A stretch of DNA of 22,110 bases, from NCBI GenBank assembly GCA_017420605.1, contig JAFOIS010000309.1, positions 1 through 22,110 of the forward strand, written 5' to 3'. Under the pieces are notes generated by a model. It was not told the origin of the DNA, did not search any database, and saw only the letters and a program-made list of their open reading frames with translations. Source of the DNA: Lachnospiraceae bacterium. GTDB lineage: Bacteria > Bacillota > Clostridia > Lachnospirales > Lachnospiraceae. A program made the translations under genes and the position numbers. Shown piece after piece: positions 16,001-22,110 of the stretch (position 1 is the stretch's first letter; each line of letters begins with the position of its first letter).

Positions 16001-16475
16001 GTTCTACTTCCGCCTCCGCGACCCGCTCCTGTCTTTCGAAAGCGGGGAGACAGAAGAAGAACGGACGCGGCGCCTCCTTCGGGAAATGCGGCCGAGCGGC
16101 CTCGTTTCCGCGGAGCCGGACGCCCTGCTCCGCCTCGACAGATCGCTCGGTACGGAGACATCCTCCGACGTGATCCCCTTCCGGCGCAACAAGGACGGAA
16201 CGCCCCGCGCCGACGCCTCCTGGGCGGACGCGTCCATGTTCCGCGCGCTCGGGGAGCGGACCGAACGTCTTGTCCGCCGCTTCGCCGGCGGGATCCTTTC
16301 CGGCGACACCGGCGCCGTTCCGTACCGGAAAGGGTTTTCGAGCGCCTGCGACTACTGTCCGTTCGGCAGCGTATGCCTTTATGACCGGCGTATTCCGGGC
16401 TGCCGATCCCGCACGCTCCGGCCCATGAAAAAAGAGGAACTCTGGGCGCGCATCACCGGGGAGGATCCGTCATGA
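13077..16475 (+). CDS. addB: ATP-dependent nuclease subunit B (AddB)
   Basis: This 1132-residue subunit of the AddAB helicase-nuclease processes double-strand breaks for RecA. It shows the Walker A motif GPSGAGKT (8-15) at the N-terminus, as in the Bacillus protein. A RecB-type nuclease domain lies near residues 900-940 (GRIDRLDL, then IMDYKTG with D930 and K932). The [4Fe-4S] cysteines C771, C1091, C1094 and C1100 (YAKCPFSYF and CDYCPFGSVC) keep the spacing I recall from B. subtilis AddB (801, 1121, 1124, 1130), all shifted by 30. The start at 13077 lies three bases after trkH, with GGAG ten bases upstream. The stop overlaps the addA start by four bases (ATGA), so both subunits are made together. 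Confidence 0.96.
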   Translation: MALTLFPGPSGAGKTYTLLSRLIRESVERPDENFLLLVPEQYSMAAQASLVRMHPRHGILNIDVLSFQRLAFRILEETGGQILELLDDTGKQFVLRRLALTEGKQLEVLSGALSKNGAIADLKSVFSELMQYHVSADDLLAAAEKCTGPLRLKLRDIAGLKKQYEKYCENNLQNAEEVPVLLGGAVPRSKYLRNCTVALDGYTGFTPSQLVLIRSLLMHARNVYVTVTCEADTDFFSPIPENDLFRPGREMIRSLLYAAEDVRVPLCSPVRVFPHEKSRASGSPALRHLERSLFRQHPSVYKGDASAVSVTSFADPASEIRGIARSIRRLVRAEGLRYRDIALLSGDPVSYGDLVRRIFTEEGIPFFVDEKRSILGEPLIEFVRALLALMDDGWTGEIITRLLRTGYLPVAEDLVYRLENYILALGLRGKRAFHEPFLLIYPGEDPAEVPALNAVRRAILSVLDPFEEAFRTPHATVRMRVRALYDLISALELQQKTADRAAQLKSAGDVTGAAELLRLYPVLIDILDRLVGVLGDTSLSISDFTSLLETAFSETRFGLIPPGNDAVMVCDMERSRLSSVDVLFFAGCNEGLLPKAVPPGGLLTEADREVLLRAGIRLAPSAREELIRSRYYLYLALTRPEKQLRLSYTRMGGDAQEMRPSYILGLIRRILPRLSETAEADVSLSDTETYADGLRYLAGRIRTITEETAPAFRALAASLSEDPGSRAGVAKILGAARLSRPPESIGEENARALYGATLTGSATRLEQYAKCPFSYFAAFGLKLSERYEFSPSGLDRGNILHTALENFSRALPDEGLRWQDLSDGDLASRVRSAVEDAAAVYGNRLFMSSARSQYEIGRLARMAERSVWAMREQLRAGAFDTAAYEKAFRENGNGISDILMPDGTSLRLTGRIDRLDLSFSEKAVYVKIMDYKTGNTVFDLSDAYYGLALQLPLYMNAALREAGRMTGLIPVPAGMFYFRLRDPLLSFESGETEEERTRRLLREMRPSGLVSAEPDALLRLDRSLGTETSSDVIPFRRNKDGTPRADASWADASMFRALGERTERLVRRFAGGILSGDTGAVPYRKGFSSACDYCPFGSVCLYDRRIPGCRSRTLRPMKKEELWARITGEDPS

Positions 16476-19400
16476 ATTGGACGAAAGAACAGGAAGATGT
16501 GATCCGCCTCCGCGGAACGACCATGCTCGTCTCCGCTGCCGCCGGCAGCGGCAAGACCGCCGTGCTCGTCGAACGCATTCTTTCGCGCATCACGGATCCG
16601 GACGATCCGGCCGATATCGACCGGCTGCTCGTCGTGACCTTTACGCGCGCCGCCGCCGCCGAAATGCGCGAACGCATCGCCGATACCCTGGCGCAGCGGA
16701 TCGAGGCGGCGCCGGACGATCTCCGTCTTTCCCGGCAGCTCAGTCTTCTGCCCGCCGCCATGATCACGACGATCGACGGCTTCTGCTCGTACGTCGTCCG
16801 CAGTTACGGACATACGACCGGGATCGATACCGCCCGCCGGATCGCGCAGGACGGGGAGGCAAAAGCGCTCGCCGGTTCCGTGGCGGACGAACTTCTGGAA
16901 AAATCGTACGCCGATCAGCCAGAAGGCTTCCGCATTTTTGCCGAGACCTTCGCGCCCGGCAAAACGGACAAAACGCTTGCGGGCCTCATTCTTACGATCG
17001 CCTCCCACGCGGAATCCGCGCCGGATCCCAAAGCGTGCCTTGCGCGCTATGAAGCGCTTCTTTCCGACGACGTCCCGTTTTCCGAAACGCCTCTTTACGC
17101 CGCGCATCTTGCGGCGGCCCTGGAAGCGGCGGAGGAAGGGCGGGTTCTTGCGGAAAAGCTTCTCGCCCTGACAAAAGAGCCGGCAGGACCTTCCGCTTAC
17201 CGGCCCTGTGCCGAAGCGGAATGCGCCCTCTTTACGGCGCTTTCGGAGTGCGGGACCGATCACGACGGGCTCCGCCGGACGCTGCTTTACTATACTCCTC
17301 CCCGGCTCTCCTCCGCGAAGCCGAAGCCGGGGGAAGACCCCCTTCTGCGCGATACGTTCAAGGAAATGCGCGCACGGATCAAGGAGATCCGGGAAGACCT
17401 TCTGAGTACGTATTTCCTGCATTCGCTTTCCGACGCGGAAGAAAACGACCGGCTGAGCCTTCTGCCGCTCCGGACGCTGGTCCGCCTGACACAGGAATAC
17501 CTTGCGCACTATGACGAGGCGAAACAGAAAAAAGGTATTCTGGATTTTTCCGATATCGAACACGAGGCGCTCCGGATCCTTACCGGTCCGGACGGCGCTC
17601 CGACGGCTGCCGCGCGCGAACTGTCCGAACGCTTTTCGGAAGTCTACGTCGACGAATACCAGGACAGCAACCAGCTCCAGGAAGCGATCCTTTCCGCCGT
17701 ACTGCATGAAAAGAAAGACAACTACTTCATGGTAGGCGACGTCAAGCAGAGCATTTACCGCTTCCGCAAGGCCGATCCGTCTCTTTTCCTCGAAAAGGCC
17801 GACCGCTTCCGTTCGGGAGACGGCGGCGTGCGCTGCGATCTGACGCGGAACTTCCGGAGCCGCCCGGAGATCATCGCCGCCGTGAACGCCGTCTTTTCCG
17901 CCGCCATGCGGCGCGAAGCCGGCGGTGTTCCCTACGACGAAGCCGCATATCTCCGTCCGGGCGCGGAATACCCGCCGTATCCCGGGGAAGAAGACGGCGC
18001 GCCCTCCCCGTTCCTTTGCGAGGCGCACCTTATCTACGATCCGCACGAAGATGACGATACGCCTTTCGGCGCGCGCGACCGCCAGAACGCGGAAGCGTAC
18101 GTCATCGGATGCCGGATCCGGGAGATGCTGGAGCGGGAAGTGATCTATGACCGCGAAAAGGGCGCCTACCGTCCGGTACGGTACGGCGATATCGTGATCC
18201 TTCTCCGTTCGGCGCAGGCCGTCGGGGACGCTTTCGCGGAGACGCTCACCCGGATGGGCATTCCGGTCTTCATCACTCGCAAGACCGGCTATTTCGACGC
18301 CGAGGAAGTCCAGACCGTCCTGAACTATCTCTCGGTCCTTGACAATCCCAGGCAGGATATCCCGCTCGCGGCGTCTCTCCGCTCCTCGATCGCGGACTTT
18401 TCGGCGTCGGATCTTGCGGTGATCCGCGCGGCCGCGCCGGCAGCCCCGACGACAGCGCCGGCGGTCCCGTCGTCCGCTCCGGCCGCCGAAGAAGCCGCGC
18501 CGTCCGGGACGCCTTCCGGCACGGTCCCGCTCTCTTTCTACGACTGTGTCCTTCACTATGCCGCGCACGGAAGCAATGAACTCCTGCGCGCACGCCTGCG
18601 CGCCTTCCTCGATCTTACGGCGGAACTGCGCGAACGTTCGAAGCGGCTGCCCGTCCATCTGCTTTTATGGGAACTGTACGACCGGACCGGCTACGCCGCC
18701 TATGCCGCCGCCATGCCCGACGGCGCGCAGCGCACGGCCAATCTTTCCATGCTGATCGCGAAAGCAACGGAATACGAACGTACAAGTTACGAAGGGCTCT
18801 ATCATTTCATCCGCTACATCCGGGAGCTGAAATCCTACGAAGTGGACTTCGGCGCCTCTCCGAACGTCACGGACGGGGAAGCGGTCCGCCTTATGACGAT
18901 CCACGGAAGCAAGGGGCTGGAATTCCCGGTCGTTTTCGTTTCCGGCCTCGGCCGGGGCCTCAACCGCGGCGACGTGAACGCGGCGGTCCTTGTGCATCCG
19001 AAATGCGGTCTTGCCTCCGAGGCCGTCGACACCGCCCTGCGCGTCCGTATCCCGACGCTCCGCAGAGCGCTCCTTCGGCAGCTCCTCCTCGATGAAGAAA
19101 ACGGAGAAGAACTCCGCGTCCTCTACGTCGCGCTGACCCGTGCCCGGCAGAAGCTCATCCTGACCGGCACCCTGAAGGACCGGGAAAAAACGGAATCCCT
19201 GAAAAAGAGCCTCGGTCCGGACGGCCGCCTTCCGGTCTCGTATCTGCGGAAATCGCAGAAGCCTTTCGACTTTCTTCTTCCGCAGCTTCTTGCGAAAGAC
19301 TGCTCCTCCTTCCTGTCCGTCCGGGAGTGGGACGCGCCCGCGGCGGCCGAAGCCGGACAGGAAGAAGCTTGCGAAAAAGAGGCGCTGACCGCTTCCCTGC

Positions 19401-20179
19401 AAACTGACCCGGGAACGCCCGATCCTGCGCTCTCGGAGCGGTACGGCTGGCGCTATCCTTACGGCGGCGGCGTGCCTGCGAAGGTCTCCGTCTCCGAGCT
19501 CAAGGCAAAAAGTTATCCGCACGAGGATTCGTATCTGCCGTACGAGGCACCGCCGGTCATTCCGTACCTGCCTTCGTTCCTCCGCACGGAAACGGACCTT
19601 TCCGGCGCGGACCGCGGCACGCTGTATCACCGTTTCCTGCAGCATTTCGATTATCTTGTGCTGCCTTCCTCCGGTGCGGCACAAGGCGGTGCGGCGCAGG
19701 CGGAAACGGCGGAGGATGTTCTCTTCCGCGCGGCGGTCGACGCCGAAAAGGACAGAGTCGTCAGGGAGGGTTACTTTACGGAAGCGGAGATCCCCATCGT
19801 CCGCACGGACGATATCCTCGCCTTCCTTGCTTCCCCGATCGGGATCCGCATGCACCGGGCTGCCCGGTCCGGGCAGCTGCGCCGCGAAACGCCGTTCACG
19901 ATCGCCATCGCGGCGGACCGCGTCGATCCCGCGTATCCGGAAAATGAGAACGTCCTCGTCCAGGGCGTCGTCGACGCCTGGTTCTACGAGGACGGAAAGA
20001 TCATCCTTGTCGATTATAAAACGGACCGGGTCACGTCCGCCGATGGGGATGACCTGGTCCGCAAATACGCGCTCCAGCTTTCGCTGTATAAAGAGGCCCT
20101 GTCCGGGATCCTCGAAGTTCCGGTCCGGGAAAGCTGGATTTATTCCTTTGCCCTGCGCAAAGCGATCCCCCTTCCCTGA
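16472..20179 (+). CDS. addA: ATP-dependent helicase/nuclease subunit A (AddA)
   Basis: This 1235-residue superfamily 1A helicase with a C-terminal nuclease is the motor of AddAB. Motifs are: Walker A SAAAGSGKTAVLVERIL (about 21-37), DEYQD (394-398), GDVKQSIYRFRKADP (about 424-438), IHGSKGLEFPVVFVSG (810-825) and LYVALTRARQKL (884-895). The nuclease site is GVVDAWFYEDGKIILVDYKTD with D1168, D1181 and K1183. Two low-complexity stretches are unusual: an Ala/Pro-rich segment at about 653-685 and an Ala/Gly/Gln-rich one near 1067-1080. The start is fixed by the ATGA overlap with addB and the domain beginning. It is the last gene of the transcript and a terminator follows directly. Confidence 0.96.
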   Translation: MNWTKEQEDVIRLRGTTMLVSAAAGSGKTAVLVERILSRITDPDDPADIDRLLVVTFTRAAAAEMRERIADTLAQRIEAAPDDLRLSRQLSLLPAAMITTIDGFCSYVVRSYGHTTGIDTARRIAQDGEAKALAGSVADELLEKSYADQPEGFRIFAETFAPGKTDKTLAGLILTIASHAESAPDPKACLARYEALLSDDVPFSETPLYAAHLAAALEAAEEGRVLAEKLLALTKEPAGPSAYRPCAEAECALFTALSECGTDHDGLRRTLLYYTPPRLSSAKPKPGEDPLLRDTFKEMRARIKEIREDLLSTYFLHSLSDAEENDRLSLLPLRTLVRLTQEYLAHYDEAKQKKGILDFSDIEHEALRILTGPDGAPTAAARELSERFSEVYVDEYQDSNQLQEAILSAVLHEKKDNYFMVGDVKQSIYRFRKADPSLFLEKADRFRSGDGGVRCDLTRNFRSRPEIIAAVNAVFSAAMRREAGGVPYDEAAYLRPGAEYPPYPGEEDGAPSPFLCEAHLIYDPHEDDDTPFGARDRQNAEAYVIGCRIREMLEREVIYDREKGAYRPVRYGDIVILLRSAQAVGDAFAETLTRMGIPVFITRKTGYFDAEEVQTVLNYLSVLDNPRQDIPLAASLRSSIADFSASDLAVIRAAAPAAPTTAPAVPSSAPAAEEAAPSGTPSGTVPLSFYDCVLHYAAHGSNELLRARLRAFLDLTAELRERSKRLPVHLLLWELYDRTGYAAYAAAMPDGAQRTANLSMLIAKATEYERTSYEGLYHFIRYIRELKSYEVDFGASPNVTDGEAVRLMTIHGSKGLEFPVVFVSGLGRGLNRGDVNAAVLVHPKCGLASEAVDTALRVRIPTLRRALLRQLLLDEENGEELRVLYVALTRARQKLILTGTLKDREKTESLKKSLGPDGRLPVSYLRKSQKPFDFLLPQLLAKDCSSFLSVREWDAPAAAEAGQEEACEKEALTASLQTDPGTPDPALSERYGWRYPYGGGVPAKVSVSELKAKSYPHEDSYLPYEAPPVIPYLPSFLRTETDLSGADRGTLYHRFLQHFDYLVLPSSGAAQGGAAQAETAEDVLFRAAVDAEKDRVVREGYFTEAEIPIVRTDDILAFLASPIGIRMHRAARSGQLRRETPFTIAIAADRVDPAYPENENVLVQGVVDAWFYEDGKIILVDYKTDRVTSADGDDLVRKYALQLSLYKEALSGILEVPVRESWIYSFALRKAIPLP

Positions 20180-20203
20180 AAAGGCGCCCCGCAGGGCGCT
20201 TTT
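20180..20203. terminator. Terminator after addA, usable in both directions
   Basis: GCGCCC (20184-20189), loop CGCA and GGGCGC (20194-20199) are flanked by AAAA on the left and TTTT on the right. It starts directly after the addA stop codon and 11 bases beyond the end of the converging lipoprotein gene, so it probably serves both. Confidence 0.85.
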
Positions 20204-20214
20204 CCTGTCTTATC

Positions 20215-21390
20215 TTACTTTATTTCCGGCTCCTTTGGCTCTGCGCTCTGTCCCGGATCGGGCAGGTTCGCACCCGGCGCTGCCGGACTCTGCGGCGCAT
20301 CGCGGCGCGGTCCCGGCACGCGGTACTGTTTCCCCTTCGCGCGCTCCATGGCCTTTGCCGCCGCCTTTTCGGCGCGGCGCGCTTTGCGTTCCGCCCGTTT
20401 CGGCGCGGTCTTCCGGAGGATCACGATGAGGGCAATGGCCACGGCCGCGATGAAGAGGATCGCCGGGAAGCTTCCGACAAACCAGACCGCGAAGTTCTGC
20501 CAGAAGCGGCCGAACGAGACCCACGAATCCGTAAAGGCGTGGCGGATCCGCTCGCCGAACGTCACCGCGGGCTTGACCGTCTCGGTATAGGTCAGGACCT
20601 CGCGCACGGACATATTGACCGTGGAGTAGGCAACGTCGATATCCATCGAGGAAAGCTGCGTCCGGCGGCTGTTGAGCTCGTACTCGACGTCCGTGAGCCG
20701 CTGCTCGATATAGATCATTTCCTCGATCGTCTCCGCCTTCTCCATCATTTCGAGAAGCCGGGTCTCTTCGGTCTCGAGCGCCGTGATGCGCGCTTCCGTG
20801 CTGTGGTACTGCTGGCTGATGTTCTCCACGTTCTGGGAGCGGCTCATCAGGTTCCCGTGCGTCGAGACCTCGTCGACGAACGCCTGGTAATTCGCGGCCG
20901 GCACGCGGACCGTGAGATCCAGCACCATGGAGCCGGAAGTCTTCCGGTGGCCTTCATAATACCAGTACCGGTCGGAATCGCTCTCCGACTCCGCGCCGAC
21001 GATCGCGCCGTATTTCGCGATCGATGCGCGGATCTTATCGACGGTATCCTTGTACTCGGTCGTTTCGATCGAAAGGTTGCAGGTATAGACGAGCTTGTCG
21101 TTCGTCAGCGTTGCGGGCGCCGGCGTCGATGAACCGTTGTCCGCATATTCGCCTTCTGCCGGCGCCGGCACTTCCGCGGGTTCCTCATAATAATACTCGG
21201 CGGCTTCCTCGTCTTTCGCGTAATCGCCGGGCGCGTACGCGGCTTCCGGCGCGTAGGCGGCCGTGGACGAGGCCGAATAATAGGCGTCTTCCTTCGCGGC
21301 GTTGTAGGCGCCGCCGGAGCTTCCGCAGGCGCAAAGAAGCAGCGCAAGCATCACGACTGTCAGCAGAATGTTTCTCATTTTCTTTTTCAT
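20215..21390 (-). CDS. DUF4349 lipoprotein with C-terminal membrane segment
   Basis: This 391-residue protein has a lipoprotein signal (positive MKKKMRN, hydrophobic core, LCAC with Cys22 as lipid site). A Tyr/Ala/Glu/Pro-rich linker spans 28-95. The DUF4349 domain covers about 97-270: a ferredoxin-like first half (LVYTCNLSIETTEYKDTVDKI), a coiled coil (about 195-247, TIEEMIYIEQRLTDVEYEL) and the closing strand (MDIDVAYSTVNMSVREV). One transmembrane helix follows at about 301-325, and then a very basic tail (327-355) that should be cytoplasmic. The lipid anchor plus helix place the domain outside the membrane. GGAAGGAGGAAG precedes the ATG. The family has no established function; a role in envelope sensing or export is a guess. 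Confidence 0.88.
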   Translation of the reverse strand: MKKKMRNILLTVVMLALLLCACGSSGGAYNAAKEDAYYSASSTAAYAPEAAYAPGDYAKDEEAAEYYYEEPAEVPAPAEGEYADNGSSTPAPATLTNDKLVYTCNLSIETTEYKDTVDKIRASIAKYGAIVGAESESDSDRYWYYEGHRKTSGSMVLDLTVRVPAANYQAFVDEVSTHGNLMSRSQNVENISQQYHSTEARITALETEETRLLEMMEKAETIEEMIYIEQRLTDVEYELNSRRTQLSSMDIDVAYSTVNMSVREVLTYTETVKPAVTFGERIRHAFTDSWVSFGRFWQNFAVWFVGSFPAILFIAAVAIALIVILRKTAPKRAERKARRAEKAAAKAMERAKGKQYRVPGPRRDAPQSPAAPGANLPDPGQSAEPKEPEIK

Positions 21391-21558
21391 GTTCTTCCTC
21401 CTTCCGGGTATCTGCTATAGAAGACCACGAATTCTTCCATATCTTACATGCGGCCCGCAAAACTCCTGCGGCAGGGCGCGCGGCACGTCTTTTCTGATCC
21501 TTATCATAACATGGAACCGGCCGATACGCACGGACTATCCTCTTTTCTGTCAAAAAGG

Positions 21559-21588
21559 TTGCCTCATCCCTACCGATGTTGGTATGCT
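21559..21588 (+). promoter_or_regulatory. Promoter of the LysR-type gene
   Basis: TTGCCT (21559-21564), an 18-base spacer and TATGCT (21583-21588), 40 bases before the start codon. The promoter is bracketed by an exact 7-bp inverted repeat, AAAGGTT (21554-21560) and AACCTTT (21589-21595), which could be an operator, for example for autoregulation. Confidence 0.55.
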
Positions 21589-21628
21589 AACCTTTGGAAC
21601 CGTTCCTTATTTCCGGAGGTCATCCTTT

Positions 21629-22110
21629 ATGGTCGATCCGAAACTGAACTCACTTCTTAAGATCGTGGAGACCGGCAGCTACACCAAAGCCGCGGAGGCG
21701 CTTTCCCTGTCGCAGCCGGCCGTCAGCCAGCACATAAAACTCCTCGAGGAGGAACTCGGCGTCCGCCTCTTCGACCGCGTGCGCGGCGAGCTGCGGCTAA
21801 CGCGCGAGGGCCGGATCGCGGCGGAATACGCCAGGCGCGTCATTTCCACGTACAACAACCTGGAGCGGGCTCTCAAAAACGCCAAAGAACAGGTCACGAA
21901 CCTTACGGTCGGCATCACGCACACCGCCGAGAGCAATATGATCGTGGAAACGCTGGCCGCTTACGGACGTCTTTATGAAGGCATGACCATCAAGGTCATC
22001 ACGGACTCGAACGACAACCTTTATACGAGGCTGCGCAACGAAGAGATCGATTTCGCGCTCGTGGAAGGCCGGATCGACGATCCGTCCCTTCATTTCCTTC
22101 TGCTCGACAC
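21629..22110 (+). CDS. LysR-type transcriptional regulator, C-terminal part outside window
   Basis: The first 160 codons of a LysR-family regulator run off the right edge. Residues about 4-64 form the winged helix-turn-helix (LLKIVETGSYTKAAEALSLS, then QPAVSQHIKLLEEELG and VRLFDR). A linker helix follows (RVISTYNNLERALKNAKEQ). The ligand-binding domain starts at about residue 90 (NLTVGITHTAESNMIVETL). The ATG at 21629 has GGAGGT eight bases upstream. It is divergent from the DUF4349 lipoprotein gene, with 238 bases between, so that gene is a possible target. The ligand and regulon cannot be told from this part. Confidence 0.92.
   Translation, partial: MVDPKLNSLLKIVETGSYTKAAEALSLSQPAVSQHIKLLEEELGVRLFDRVRGELRLTREGRIAAEYARRVISTYNNLERALKNAKEQVTNLTVGITHTAESNMIVETLAAYGRLYEGMTIKVITDSNDNLYTRLRNEEIDFALVEGRIDDPSLHFLLLD

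Noticed and set aside
16379..18658. 759-codon open frame on the minus strand
   Set aside because: Antisense shadow of addA; Arg/Gly-rich and without motifs.

Overview
The window is a GC-rich stretch of ordinary bacterial chromosome with tightly packed genes. AddA/AddB instead of RecBCD, an NAD-linked trimeric-type [FeFe] hydrogenase with its own ferredoxin, strong AGGAGG-type ribosome sites, TTGnnn-17-TATnnT promoters and a DUF4349 lipoprotein all suggest an anaerobic fermentative member of the Bacillota, probably a high-GC Clostridia. No rRNA, tRNA, CRISPR array, insertion sequence, phage gene or origin is visible. I cannot name the species.

Layout. (1) Positions 1-893, minus strand: the 5' part of a cysteine-peptidase-like gene carrying an Ala/Glu-rich repeat insertion; its 3' end lies outside the window. 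(2) Positions 1170-6248, plus strand: a five-gene operon for an NAD-dependent, probably electron-bifurcating [FeFe] hydrogenase, in the order NuoE-like HydC, GHKL ATPase-fold protein, HndB-like ferredoxin, NuoF-like HydB, HydA. A UUCG-loop terminator closes it. (3) Positions 6416-6583: a 55-residue 2[4Fe-4S] ferredoxin with its own promoter and terminator, the obvious electron partner of the hydrogenase. (4) Positions 6716-10047, minus strand: prfB, hom and lysC in one operon (translation termination plus the entry to Thr/Met/Lys synthesis). (5) Positions 10254-20179, plus strand: trkA-trkH (potassium uptake) followed with almost no gap by addB-addA (double-strand-break repair helicase-nuclease), ending in a bidirectional terminator. 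(6) Positions 20215-21390, minus strand: a membrane-anchored DUF4349 lipoprotein. (7) Positions 21629-22110, plus strand: the N-terminal 160 codons of a LysR-type regulator, divergent from the lipoprotein gene.

How they fit together. The hydrogenase operon and the ferredoxin form a redox-balancing module: reduced ferredoxin plus NADH give H2, or the reverse. The least understood member is the GHKL ATPase-fold protein inside that operon. The other blocks are housekeeping functions. The most useful unexplained signals are: a near-perfect 24-bp palindrome in front of the hydrogenase operon; an orphan plus-strand terminator in the same gap; three copies of one hexamer at the promoter of the protease-like gene; a release-factor-2 gene that seems to have lost its programmed frameshift by one base while keeping its surroundings; a four-segment hairpin leader before trkA; and Ala-rich low-complexity insertions in several proteins. 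I found no clear candidate for a wholly new defence or mobile system.
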